From an uncultured Moraxella sp. (GTDB taxonomy: Bacteria > Pseudomonadota > Gammaproteobacteria > Pseudomonadales > Moraxellaceae), in contig CAKMOY010000215.1 in NCBI GenBank assembly GCA_927911235.1, forward strand, positions 1-12,630: DNA of 12,630 bases, given 5' to 3'. Shown piece by piece: positions 1 through 8,351 of the stretch (its first letter is position 1; each line of letters starts with the position of its first letter). The notes beneath the pieces are model-generated. The model saw only the letters and a program-made list of their open reading frames with translations. It made no database searches and was not told the DNA's origin. Both the position numbers and the translations under genes were made by a program.

Positions 1-32
1 ATAACGGCTGATTGATTGTTAAGTTTTTTGAA

Positions 33-1292
33 TTAATTGCTGTTTTTTGGCAAACCCCCACACCAAAACGGATTTTTTTTTGGAAAAATAAAATGATTTT
101 TATCGGTTAAAGTGCGTGGTTCTAAGCGTGGTTTTACAAAAATATTTACATTGGCGGTTTGCAAATAATTTTGTACAAATTGTTTTTTCCAAAAACTCAC
201 ATGATAACTCGTCAAATGTTTGGGAAAATTATCTCGCCAATGCCGATTGGTAACCAGCCAATTTATCGCTTGCGTTATATCGCAAGCCTTGCCTGTGGCA
301 GGATTAGCGTAATGACTGTACGCTATATAACACGCATAAAAAAGCTCAAGTATAGTCGGCTGTTTTTGCTCAAAACGTCTTTTTTTGGCATTGCGATAAC
401 GTAAACTTTGCACAATATTTGTTAAATAATTATCGTCCGTCAGCCCCCAACCTGCATACCAAGACACACCAAAACAATGCACTTTTTTGCCAAGCCCATT
501 TTGTTGAAAAAGTAGGGCTTCAAACCCCATGTGCGAACTGACCGTATAGACTTCGTCCATGACTTCTAGCAACTCAATCGGATTGACATTTTCACGGATT
601 ACTTGGCAATTGTTTGGTAAATCCAATTCAGTTAAATAGCCGATTTTGCCTGCTGGGTGGGCTTTTATCCAGATTTGTGCGTTGGGGTGATTTTGGCAAG
701 CGGTTTTTAGCATATTGGCAAAATCTTGTTCATTCGCTCCTGCACCGCTGATAGATTGGTCGTTGGCAACTTGGTCAATTAACAAAATATGTTGCGTGTT
801 TTTGTCAAAATTTAAATTTTGTAACGTGTTGTTTTTTGCGGTAGTGTTATATTTTGATAAACGTTCTGATGTAATTTTTTTAATTAAATCAAGTGCTTGT
901 GTTTTTTGTTCATCAGTTAAAACCGTTTGACAAATCAGATTTTCTAGCAAAGACGGCTTGCTACCATCAAAATAAATGCCAATCGGGTCAATCACCACGC
1001 TACAAGCGTAACGGCTCGCCTGCCCTGTATCCAGCGACCGCAAAAAACCGTCTTCTAACGTCAAAACAGGCGCGTTAAAAATCGTGCCGAGTTGCTTGGC
1101 TCGTGTAAAACTTTTTTTACGTCCCCAACCGAGCAGAAAATCAACTTTTTTTGGATTTTTTAGCGATAATTGAATGATTTGGGGTAAATTTTCATCGTTA
1201 CAATTGGTATTTTTTTCTTGAAACGAACGCAAATAAGCCAACAATAATTGGTTATTTTTTACAATACCGTTGCCGATTACGCCGTATTTCAT
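33..1292 (-). CDS. kpsC: KpsC-type capsule polysaccharide Kdo transferase, N-terminal module (apparently truncated by frameshifts)
   Basis: Family role: KpsC (LipA in Neisseria) works on the inner face of the inner membrane, building the beta-Kdo linker that joins capsule polysaccharide to its lysophosphatidylglycerol anchor. Seen: 419 residues with the first KpsC glycosyltransferase module: GWGRK (55-59), LEDGFLRS (79-86), IDPIGIYFD (101-109), LSKYN (145-149), DQVANDQS (173-180), KAHPAGK (210-216), SSHMGFEAL (252-260) and WYAGWGLTDD (278-287). Residues from about 320 resemble the linker and start of the second module. KpsC is normally about 670 residues with two modules, so this ORF holds only the first. 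The TAA stop sits between two A-runs, and correcting both restores second-module sequence that continues past the left edge (see findings). The start is chosen on the AAGG ribosome-binding site nine bases upstream. The family is secure; the symbol is less so because single-module relatives exist. Confidence 0.75.
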   Translation of the reverse strand: MKYGVIGNGIVKNNQLLLAYLRSFQEKNTNCNDENLPQIIQLSLKNPKKVDFLLGWGRKKSFTRAKQLGTIFNAPVLTLEDGFLRSLDTGQASRYACSVVIDPIGIYFDGSKPSLLENLICQTVLTDEQKTQALDLIKKITSERLSKYNTTAKNNTLQNLNFDKNTQHILLIDQVANDQSISGAGANEQDFANMLKTACQNHPNAQIWIKAHPAGKIGYLTELDLPNNCQVIRENVNPIELLEVMDEVYTVSSHMGFEALLFQQNGLGKKVHCFGVSWYAGWGLTDDNYLTNIVQSLRYRNAKKRRFEQKQPTILELFYACYIAYSHYANPATGKACDITQAINWLVTNRHWRDNFPKHLTSYHVSFWKKQFVQNYLQTANVNIFVKPRLEPRTLTDKNHFIFPKKNPFWCGGLPKNSN

Positions 1293-1338
1293 AATTTACC
1301 TTAACTATTTTTTAAATTATTTTGCAAAAAAATCATTT

Positions 1339-1357
1339 GGGCGTATGCAATATGCCC
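1339..1357. repeat. REP-like palindrome between kpsC and yjdM
   Basis: GGGCGTAT and ATATGCCC flank a 3-base GCA loop, pairing with one G-T wobble. It is followed by CCTACA, so the minus strand reads TGTAGGGGCATAT and onward. The form GTAGGGGC-palindrome is a common dispersed repeat type in many Gram-negatives. It lies in the 92-bp gap between two minus-strand genes. It has no T-run, so it is unlikely to be a simple terminator. Family assignment is by appearance only. Confidence 0.4.
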
Positions 1358-1384
1358 CTACACACCAACAAATTTTTGCTAAAA

Positions 1385-1723
1385 TCACGCCTTTTTTACC
1401 ACGCTAGATTTCAATTTCATCGCCCCAAAACCGTCAATTTTGCAGTCAATGTCGTGGTCGTCTGGTGCGTCATAAATCAAGCGGATTGATTTGACTTTTG
1501 TGCCGACTTTAATCGGTGTGCTTGAGCCTTTTACTTTTAAATCTTTGATGACCGTTACCGCATCGCCATCTTGTAGCACGTTGCCGACTGCGTCTTTTAT
1601 CACAGCTTGCGTATCATCGCTTTCGTCATCTTGCCATTCGTGGCTACACATCGGACAGATGAGCAAATCGCCATCTTGGTAGGTATAATTTTCATCGCAT
1701 TTTGGACAGTTTGGTAAACTCAT
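1385..1723 (-). CDS. yjdM: YjdM/PhnA-family zinc-ribbon protein
   Basis: This is a 112-residue protein with the two-part architecture of the PhnA/YjdM family. An N-terminal zinc ribbon carries Cys6-x2-Cys9 and Cys23-x2-Cys26 (NCPKC and ICPMC). A compact C-terminal PhnA domain follows, with the typical stretches [16 protein letters not shown] (52-67) and [12 protein letters not shown] (71-82). The length matches the family at about 110 residues. The name 'alkylphosphonate utilisation operon protein' comes only from its position in the E. coli phn region. The biochemical role is unsettled, and no phosphonate genes are nearby here, so no phosphonate function should be inferred. The gene diverges from ygfZ across a 126-bp A/T-rich gap. 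On its own strand a TACAAT hexamer at 1751-1756 could be a -10 box. Start: ATG preceded by GAG. Confidence 0.9.
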   Translation of the reverse strand: MSLPNCPKCDENYTYQDGDLLICPMCSHEWQDDESDDTQAVIKDAVGNVLQDGDAVTVIKDLKVKGSSTPIKVGTKVKSIRLIYDAPDDHDIDCKIDGFGAMKLKSSVVKKA

Positions 1724-1849
1724 AAATTTTTCTCAAAAAATAAAAGTGCTATTGTAACCGATTTTGAAAAAAACTTGTAATTTTTTGCGAAAAACCCCAA
1801 AATAATCGTGAAATTTTTATAAAAAAATCAAAACACAGGGGTAAAAATC

Positions 1850-2569
1850 ATGACAAATTTTGTGCAATTTCAATTAACAGGCAATGCCAAAAGTACCGAC
1901 AGTTTGGGCGATTCTGCCAAATTTTTACAAGGGCAAATCACCGCCAATGTCAATAAAATTGACAAGCATTTTTTACCGACTGCGATTTGTAATTTAAAAG
2001 GGCGTGTGTTGTTCGGCTTTTGGTTAAAAAAAATAGAAAACGGTTTTTTGATTGTGTTAAGCGATGATTTAGCCGATGATTTTGCCAATCATGTCAAAAA
2101 ATATGGGGCGTTTTCCAAAGTACAATTAAACGAAAAATCACCAATTTACCCCACAATTATTGATAACTCACCCACTTTTAGCGATAATTTAGCCGATGAA
2201 AATTGGCAAGATTGGCAACAATTAAGCATCGCACAAGGCAATTATTGGATAACCAAAACCACGTCCGAGCTGTTCCAACCGCAGGAATTACGCCTACATC
2301 AGCGTGGTGGCGTGGATTATGACAAGGGCTGTTATATGGGGCAAGAGATTATTGCTCGCTTGTGGTTTAAAGCCAGTCCAAAGGCGTGGTTGCACCGTGT
2401 CAGCGTGGCAAGTGAAAACGAATTTACCGATAAAATTCAAGTGGTTAATCAAGTGCAAAATGAAAACGGCATTGAAGCCTTGGTAATCGCTCGCCCAGAA
2501 GAATTGGCAAATGTAAAAATTTTGGATTTGCCAGACGAATTGCAACAATCGGTGGCTCGTGAGCATTAG
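1850..2569 (+). CDS. ygfZ: YgfZ, folate-binding Fe-S/tRNA-modification protein
   Basis: YgfZ is a tetrahydrofolate-binding relative of the glycine-cleavage T-protein. In E. coli it supports maturation or repair of certain [4Fe-4S] enzymes, including the MiaB tRNA-modifying enzyme. The 239-residue product shows the signature K-G-C-Y-x-G-Q-E at 159-166 with the invariant cysteine at 161. It also has the N-terminal FLQGQITANV (25-34) and CNLKGRVL (47-54) blocks. The segment after the signature, IIARLWFKASPKAWLHR, corresponds to the family's IVARMxYRGxxKR. It is shorter than the E. coli protein (326 residues) because the C-terminal part is abbreviated; such short forms are common in Acinetobacter-type relatives. 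GGGG precedes the ATG at 1850 by eight bases. It is probably monocistronic, since pyrG 152 bp downstream has its own promoter. Confidence 0.9.
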   Translation: MTNFVQFQLTGNAKSTDSLGDSAKFLQGQITANVNKIDKHFLPTAICNLKGRVLFGFWLKKIENGFLIVLSDDLADDFANHVKKYGAFSKVQLNEKSPIYPTIIDNSPTFSDNLADENWQDWQQLSIAQGNYWITKTTSELFQPQELRLHQRGGVDYDKGCYMGQEIIARLWFKASPKAWLHRVSVASENEFTDKIQVVNQVQNENGIEALVIARPEELANVKILDLPDELQQSVAREH

Positions 2570-2663
2570 CAATTAAAATTTAACAAATTTTTAGCAAAAA
2601 TTTTTTTTAACTACTTTTGACAAGGATTTTATCATTTTTTTGCAAAATTTTTGCGAAAACGTT

Positions 2664-2692
2664 TTGCCAAATTTGCAAATTTTTAGTAAAAT
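2664..2692 (+). promoter_or_regulatory. sigma-70 promoter of pyrG
   Basis: TTGCCA (2664-2669) and TAAAAT (2687-2692) are separated by exactly 17 bases, close to consensus for both boxes. Transcription would start near 2699, giving a leader of about 23 bases. Two short palindromes (around GCAAAATTTTTGC at 2642 and AAAACGTTTT at 2656) lie just upstream. No C-run of the kind used for pyrG reiterative control in Firmicutes is present. Confidence 0.65.
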
Positions 2693-2718
2693 TCTTTTTT
2701 ACCTGTAAGCGAATTTGA

Positions 2719-4375
<1,657 letters not shown>

Positions 4376-4377
<2 letters not shown>

Positions 4378-4407
4378 AAACCCATCAATCGTTATTGGTG
4401 GGTTTTT
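4376..4407. terminator. bidirectional intrinsic terminator between pyrG and msrAB
   Basis: AAAAACCCATCAAT and ATTGGTGGGTTTTT form a 14-bp stem with one G-T wobble and a CGTT loop. A T-run ends the arm on both strands. It begins inside the pyrG stop codon region and lies 50 bases beyond the msrAB stop, so it suits both converging genes. Confidence 0.88.
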
Positions 4408-4456
4408 ATGCCTAACCGAGGTCTATTTTAAAGTTAGTTATTTCACTAAACTAAAT

Positions 4457-6163
4457 TTATTTAATCAGGCTAACCAATGCCCCATAGCCCGCCGATTCCA
4501 TATTAGCAAGCGGAATAAACTGCAACGCATCGCCATTGATACAATAGCGAAGTCCGCCTTTGTCTTTTGGACCATCATCAAAGACGTGACCCAAGTGCGA
4601 ATTTGCCACCCGAGAACGCACTTCTGTACGTACCATGTTAAAACTGGTGTCGCTCGATGTTTTAATTACATCGGGCCTAATCGGCTTGGTAAAACTTGGC
4701 CAGCCACAGCCTGAATCGTATTTATCGCTTGATAAAAATAACGGCTCGCCACTCACCACATCGACATACAAGCCTTTTGCGAATAAATGGTCGTATTCAT
4801 GGCTAAAGGCTCGCTCCGTGTCGGCATTTTGAGTGATATCATATTGGGCTTTGCTTAGGCGTTTTTGCAAATTTTTGTCATAGTTTTGGTAGCGGGCTGG
4901 GTTTAACGCTTGGCTTACGCTGTTGGCGGACGTGAGATTTTTCACCACAGGGATTTTGTCGTTGGCAAGACTAATGTCAATATGACAGTAGCCGTTGGGG
5001 TTTTTACTCAGATAATCTTGATGATAATTTTCTGCTTCATAAAAATTGGCAAGTGGTTTGTTTTCTACCACGATTTTTTGTGGGTATTTTTTGGCTAAGT
5101 CGGCTAATGTTTTATCGACTACAGCTTTGTCATTTGGGTCACTGTAATAAATGCCTGTGCGGTATTGCTCGCCCCTATCGTTGCCTTGTTTATTGACGCT
5201 TGTGGGGTCAATCACTCGCACATAGTAGGCTAAAATCGTGGCAAGATTGGTTTTATCGGCATCATAAGTGACTTTGACCGTTTCGGCATGACCTGAGCCG
5301 TGAATCACGTCTTCATAGCTTGGGTTGGCAGTTGTGCCATTGGCATAACCCGATATCGCATCGACCACGCCATCGACCCGTTCCATATAGGCTTCAAGTC
5401 CCCAAAAACAACCCCCTGCCAAATAAATGGTGCGGGTGTTAATCGGCGTTTTGCCGTCGGCTTGATAATACATGCCGTTGTTTTTTATTGGTTTTAACGC
5501 TTGGACGGTGGGTTTATTTTCATTATTTGCTTGTCCGCCATGTTCATTCATGGCTTTGAGTTCGGCAAAGTCATTACCCGCATTGTCGGCTAAGGCTTGC
5601 ATTTGCTCTTTGGTTAAATTGCCTTTGACCAATTTGAGCAAATTGCCTTGTTTATCCAAAATCGCAAAACTTGGATACACTTGAATGCCAAATTGTTGAA
5701 TCAATTTGCCATCGTTATCCATTAAAACAGGTAAATTGGGATAATCTTTGGCAACCACTTGATACCATTTGGCAAAATCTTGGGCGTTTTTCTCGCTTAA
5801 TTGATTGGGGCTAACCACGCTAATCACATTCATATTGGGGTATTGTTTTGCCCAGTCGTTGCTTTCTTTAAGCGTGGCTAAACACAGCGGACACCAACTT
5901 GCCCAAAATTTGACGATTGTTGGTTTGTTCGGGTCAATCACCGTCTTACCTGTTTTAGCAAGGTTTGGGTTGATTTGAGTAAAACCTTGCAAAGTGGCAA
6001 GCGTGTCTGATGGTAAAACAGATTGATTTTGTTTTTCGCCTAGATTAGTTTGATGTTGAGCGAACTCTTTGGCATTCATTTTTTGACAACCAACAAAGCC
6101 AAACATGGTTATAATAGCAGAAATAGAGACAATTAACGAATTTTTGATAAAACGGTTTTGCAT
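4457..6163 (-). CDS. msrAB: Envelope thioredoxin-MsrA-MsrB fusion, putative lipoprotein (PilB-like methionine sulfoxide reductase)
   Basis: This trifunctional enzyme reduces both epimers of methionine sulfoxide in oxidised envelope proteins, the N-terminal thioredoxin-like domain receiving electrons from the membrane. The 568 residues give, in order: a signal segment with a lipobox-like FVGC (Cys26); a TlpA-type thioredoxin domain with FWASWCPLC (Cys91, Cys94); MsrA with GGCFWG (catalytic Cys252) and GYCHID (resolving Cys393); and MsrB with SGCGWPSF (Cys486) and RYCIN (Cys541). The 486/541 spacing of 55 equals that of Neisseria PilB, and whole stretches match that protein from memory. The MsrB domain lacks the two CxxC zinc sites of many MsrBs, as in PilB. 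GGAG sits upstream of the ATG. The promoter region overlaps a repeat-element fragment (6253 onward). Phe at lipobox -3 is less usual, so simple secretion is an alternative. Confidence 0.95.
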   Translation of the reverse strand: MQNRFIKNSLIVSISAIITMFGFVGCQKMNAKEFAQHQTNLGEKQNQSVLPSDTLATLQGFTQINPNLAKTGKTVIDPNKPTIVKFWASWCPLCLATLKESNDWAKQYPNMNVISVVSPNQLSEKNAQDFAKWYQVVAKDYPNLPVLMDNDGKLIQQFGIQVYPSFAILDKQGNLLKLVKGNLTKEQMQALADNAGNDFAELKAMNEHGGQANNENKPTVQALKPIKNNGMYYQADGKTPINTRTIYLAGGCFWGLEAYMERVDGVVDAISGYANGTTANPSYEDVIHGSGHAETVKVTYDADKTNLATILAYYVRVIDPTSVNKQGNDRGEQYRTGIYYSDPNDKAVVDKTLADLAKKYPQKIVVENKPLANFYEAENYHQDYLSKNPNGYCHIDISLANDKIPVVKNLTSANSVSQALNPARYQNYDKNLQKRLSKAQYDITQNADTERAFSHEYDHLFAKGLYVDVVSGEPLFLSSDKYDSGCGWPSFTKPIRPDVIKTSSDTSFNMVRTEVRSRVANSHLGHVFDDGPKDKGGLRYCINGDALQFIPLANMESAGYGALVSLIK

Positions 6164-6252
6164 AAATAATCACTCCAGCTATAGTTAAAGAAATAAAAAA
6201 GAATACAAGTACAAATATAATAGAAACTGAATTATACAAAAAACACAAAAAC

Positions 6253-6305
6253 CTGCATTCATAACGTTTTTACCATGAAAAACAAGATAAATAGCCAGGT
6301 TCTTA
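6253..6305 (+). repeat. fragment of an inverted-repeat element (second copy of the left end at 8359)
   Basis: CTGCATTCATAACGTTTTT at 6253 and the following ATGAAAAA, GATAAAT and GCCAG blocks match 8359-8408 with about seven differences in the first 49 bases. Weaker similarity (CTATCA) extends to about 6350. No matching right end was found nearby, so this copy is truncated. It sits about 90 bases upstream of the msrAB start codon with its end pointing towards that gene. Confidence 0.55.
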
Positions 6306-6443
6306 AGAAGAATTGAATAATAACATTGTTGGTAATTTTGTGAGTATCCTATCAAGTCTATTATAGCATTACCTTTGATAAAGTTAAAGAATTTATCCTG
6401 CATAAACAGTCATTGTAGAAGACAACATAACCCATCAAAAAGT

Positions 6444-6525
6444 AGTGAGAACGCTTAGCGATGGCAGTGTGGATATTGTGCGTTAATCTGTTCATTGACT
6501 TTTCTCCATTCATTGCAAAGCCTTT
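6444..6525 (+). other. possible degenerate 5S rRNA remnant
   Basis: The blocks AGTGA, AACGC, TAGCG, ATGG and AGTGTGG occur in order within 6444-6472. They match the 3'-half core of bacterial 5S rRNA (AGTGAAACGC..TAGCGCCGATGGTAGTGTGG) apart from small gaps. The 3' part, TCATTGCAAAGCC at 6514 onward, recalls the 5S 3' end (CATTGCCAGGC). It is followed at once by a strong hairpin terminator, as at an rrn operon end. The 5' half of 5S is not recognisable and the loop between the blocks is altered, so this cannot be functional 5S. Chance similarity is possible. Confidence 0.35.
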
Positions 6526-6553
6526 AAAAAACCAATCATCTGATTGGTTTTTT
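6526..6553. terminator. perfect 13-bp hairpin terminator
   Basis: AAAAAACCAATCA and TGATTGGTTTTTT are exact inverted repeats around a TC centre, ending in a T-run. No intact plus-strand gene ends just upstream. The hairpin either terminates a vanished transcript (the 5S-like remnant) or insulates the downstream gene. Confidence 0.75.
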
Positions 6554-6557
6554 TGTT

Positions 6558-6584
6558 TTGATAAGATTAATTTTGTGATACAAT
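6558..6584 (+). promoter_or_regulatory. extended -10 promoter of the UPF0756 gene
   Basis: TACAAT (6579-6584) is preceded by TG plus one base (6576-6578), an extended -10. TTGATA (6558-6563) lies 15 bases upstream as a poor-spacing -35. It is directly after the terminator and 34 bases before the start codon. Confidence 0.45.
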
Positions 6585-6617
6585 TTTTGTTTTAAACTTT
6601 TATTTTTAAAAGATTTT

Positions 6618-7085
6618 ATGTTAAATATTAGCACCCTAAATCCCAACCTTATCGCCCTACTCGTCTTGCTTATCTGTGGCGTGATTAGCCAAAATACCAC
6701 CATCATTATTGCCTGTGCGTTATTAATTATTTTGGCATCGTTGCCTGTCGCTCAGCCGTTTTTGCCGTATTTGGAAAAATATGGTTTAAACTGGGGCATT
6801 TTGTTATTAACCATTGCCGTTTTGACACCGATTGCGTCAGGCAAAATCGGTAGCGAAACGTTATTAAAATCGTTTACCAGTTGGCAGTCACTGTTGGCGA
6901 TTTTGGTGGGTGTGTTGGTCGCTTGGCTTGGCGGTCGTGGGGTCAAATTGATGAGTGCTGACCCAACGGTGGTGGCGGGGCTTTTGATTGGGACGGTGAT
7001 TGGCGTGGCGTTTTTGCGTGGCGTGCCTGTTGGTCCTTTGATTGCGGCGGGGATTTTGTCATTGTTTTATACAGGGACAAAATAG
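6618..7085 (+). CDS. UPF0756 (DUF441) inner-membrane protein, YeaL-like
   Basis: This 155-residue, strongly hydrophobic protein has about four membrane segments (near 10-45, 57-74, 86-106 and 118-150). Typical UPF0756 blocks are present: [15 protein letters not shown] (12-26), [21 protein letters not shown] (56-76), the segment near 85-107 ending in GRGV, and a C-terminal hydrophobic part with [13 protein letters not shown] (134-146). The family (E. coli YeaL, 148 residues) has no established function. Length and layout fit the family, so the gene looks intact. It converges on cueR, whose stop is only 13 bp away. The Shine-Dalgarno (AAAAGA) is weak, but no better start exists because the conserved N-terminus begins here. 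Confidence 0.88.
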   Translation: MLNISTLNPNLIALLVLLICGVISQNTTIIIACALLIILASLPVAQPFLPYLEKYGLNWGILLLTIAVLTPIASGKIGSETLLKSFTSWQSLLAILVGVLVAWLGGRGVKLMSADPTVVAGLLIGTVIGVAFLRGVPVGPLIAAGILSLFYTGTK

Positions 7086-7098
7086 TTTTTTAACAAAT

Positions 7099-7488
7099 TT
7101 AATGCTCAGTTAATTTTTGCAAAATATGACAATCGGCATTGTCATCACCACGACAATTATCATGCCAAACTTGCAAGGTTTTTCGCATTTTTTGCAAATT
7201 CTCAATCTGTTGGTCAAGCTGTGTGATATGTTTGGCGGTCAAAGTTTTGACATCACGGCTACAACGATTGGGGTCGTCTTGTAAGGCGAGTAACTGAGCG
7301 ATTTCGGCAAGCGAAAAATCCATTTGCCGAGCTTGATGGATAAATTGTAAGCGTTTGACATGGCTGTCATCATAGACACGATAGCCAGATGACGAGCGAT
7401 TGACAAGGTTTAACAAGCCGATACTTTCGTAATCTCGGATTTGTTTGGCGGAAAGATGGGTTTGTTTGGCGATTTGGCTGATGTTCAT
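7099..7488 (-). CDS. cueR: CueR, Cu(I)-responsive MerR-family regulator
   Basis: CueR binds its operator as a dimer and, on binding Cu(I), distorts the DNA so that RNA polymerase can use promoters with an over-long spacer. The 129-residue protein has a MerR winged helix-turn-helix at the N-terminus (MNISQIAKQTHLSAKQIRDYE, then GYRVYDDSHVKRL), a dimerisation helix (about 78-110) and the metal loop NCRGDDNADC. Cys112 and Cys120 are at exactly the E. coli CueR positions. Ser77, which marks sensors of monovalent metals (divalent sensors have Cys), is conserved. Cys76 beside it is unusual. The gene diverges from the DUF305 gene, with a matching operator between them (7528-7560). The Shine-Dalgarno is weak (AAAAAAG just before ATG). 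Confidence 0.94.
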   Translation of the reverse strand: MNISQIAKQTHLSAKQIRDYESIGLLNLVNRSSSGYRVYDDSHVKRLQFIHQARQMDFSLAEIAQLLALQDDPNRCSRDVKTLTAKHITQLDQQIENLQKMRKTLQVWHDNCRGDDNADCHILQKLTEH

Positions 7489-7527
7489 CTTTTTTATTTG
7501 TAATGTTTTGTAATTTTTTAAATTTTG

Positions 7528-7560
7528 CCTTGACCTTCACATAAGGTTAAGGTTTATATT
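7528..7560 (+). promoter_or_regulatory. CueR-type operator/promoter driving the DUF305 gene
   Basis: CCTTGACCTT (7528-7537) and AAGGTTAAGG (7543-7552) form a dyad matching at 9 of 10 positions around CACAT. The dyad lies within a promoter whose -35 is TTGACC (7530-7535) and -10 is TATATT (7555-7560), separated by 19 bases. This is the abnormal spacer typical of MerR/CueR-activated promoters. The orientation points to the DUF305 gene. The same dyad lies about 40-65 bases from the cueR start, so autoregulation is plausible. Confidence 0.85.
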
Positions 7561-7639
7561 AAGCATACACATTCATAAAGTCAAGTTGAAAATCACTTTA
7601 TTATACATTTCAACAAGATACATAGTTCGGAGAATTTGT

Positions 7640-8347
7640 ATGAAAAAATCTGTTTTTGTCATGAGTTTATTCGCTGTTTTTGGTTTAACAGCGTGCAATC
7701 AAAACAACAGCCAAACAAGGACCCAACAAAGCCCTACCAACGCCAGTGTCGCAACCCAACATAAAGGTATGAACCACGACATAACAGCAAGTGTAAGTTC
7801 TACCAGCCAACCTGCTCACGTCATGGCGTATATGGACATGATGACAAAAATGCACGATGACATGGCAAATGGCGTGCAAGCAAAAAATGCCGATGTCGGT
7901 TTTGCCAAAGGCATGATACCGCACCATCAAGGGGCAATTGAGATGGCAGAAATTGAACTGCAATATGGCAAAGATACCGAAATGAAAGCCCTTGCCCAAA
8001 AAATTATTGATACCCAACAAGGTGAAATCACCTTTATGAATGAATGGCTAACAAAAAATGAAACGACAGAGCCAAAAGCGGACAATGCTGATGAAATTAT
8101 CCAAGTCTATCAAGCCAAAAACGGTAACAATCACGATGCGATGATGCAAGGCGTGATGGATAGCAATCCTGATGTGGCATTTGCCAAAGGTATGATTCCC
8201 CATCATCAAGGGGCAATTGACATGGCAGATGTGGAAGAAAAATATGGCAAAAATCAACAAATGCTTAATCTTGCCAAACAAATTAAACAAGCCCAAACCC
8301 CAGAAATCAAACAAATGCAAGATTGGCTTGCCAAACAAAGCAAATAA
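7640..8347 (+). CDS. Tandem-DUF305 lipoprotein, probable envelope copper-binding protein
   Basis: The 235-residue protein starts at the ATG preceded by CGGAG. An in-frame ATG at 7586 lacks a ribosome-binding site and would hide the signal peptide. A lipoprotein signal ends in LTAC (Cys19). A Gln/Thr/Ser-rich linker and a Met/His-rich stretch (about 41-76, with MAYMDMMTKMHDDM) follow. Then come two homologous repeats carrying FAKGMIPHHQGAI (88-100 and 181-193), each followed by an acidic helix and ending in EWL or DWL. This HH-x2-AI-x-MA pattern defines DUF305. Some members, such as cyanobacterial CopM, bind copper. With CueR control and copZ/copA downstream, a role in sequestering Cu in the outer membrane or periplasm is the best inference. 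DUF305 proteins often have one domain, so the duplication is notable. The reaction, if any, is unknown. Confidence 0.88.
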   Translation: MKKSVFVMSLFAVFGLTACNQNNSQTRTQQSPTNASVATQHKGMNHDITASVSSTSQPAHVMAYMDMMTKMHDDMANGVQAKNADVGFAKGMIPHHQGAIEMAEIELQYGKDTEMKALAQKIIDTQQGEITFMNEWLTKNETTEPKADNADEIIQVYQAKNGNNHDAMMQGVMDSNPDVAFAKGMIPHHQGAIDMADVEEKYGKNQQMLNLAKQIKQAQTPEIKQMQDWLAKQSK

Positions 8348-8351
8348 TTTT

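Larger units (their letters stand above)
6164..6617. other. 454-bp non-coding stretch between msrAB and the UPF0756 gene
   Basis: No convincing gene is present. From left to right it holds the A/T-rich msrAB leader (TATAAT on the minus strand at 6231-6236), an inverted-repeat-element fragment (6253-6305, with weaker similarity to about 6350), a 5S-rRNA-like remnant (6444-6525), a perfect hairpin terminator (6526-6553) and a promoter for the UPF0756 gene. Short ORFs here, such as a 72-residue one on the minus strand and a 44-residue one from 6461, run through these elements and look fortuitous. The mix suggests a patch that has collected debris from recombination or transposition. Confidence 0.6.

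Noticed and set aside
1385..1723. Phosphonate metabolism role for the PhnA/YjdM protein
   Set aside because: The name is historical, and no phosphonate uptake or C-P lyase genes are nearby.
2570..2663. Terminator after ygfZ
   Set aside because: Only weak A/T-only inverted repeats (AAATTT..AAATTT) are present, with no stable G/C stem.
6185..6403. 72-residue minus-strand ORF upstream of msrAB
   Set aside because: It reads through the repeat-element fragment and A/T-rich leader, has no ribosome-binding site and an implausible composition. It shares only the element-encoded LAIY..FH.KNVMN stretch with another spurious ORF at 8048-8449.
6461..6595. 44-codon plus-strand ORF starting in the 5S-like remnant
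   Set aside because: It runs through a perfect hairpin terminator, has no ribosome-binding site and resembles no known protein.
7586..7639. Upstream start for the DUF305 gene, adding 18 residues
   Set aside because: There is no Shine-Dalgarno, and it would bury the lipoprotein signal. The ATG at 7640 has GGAG and a clean signal peptide.
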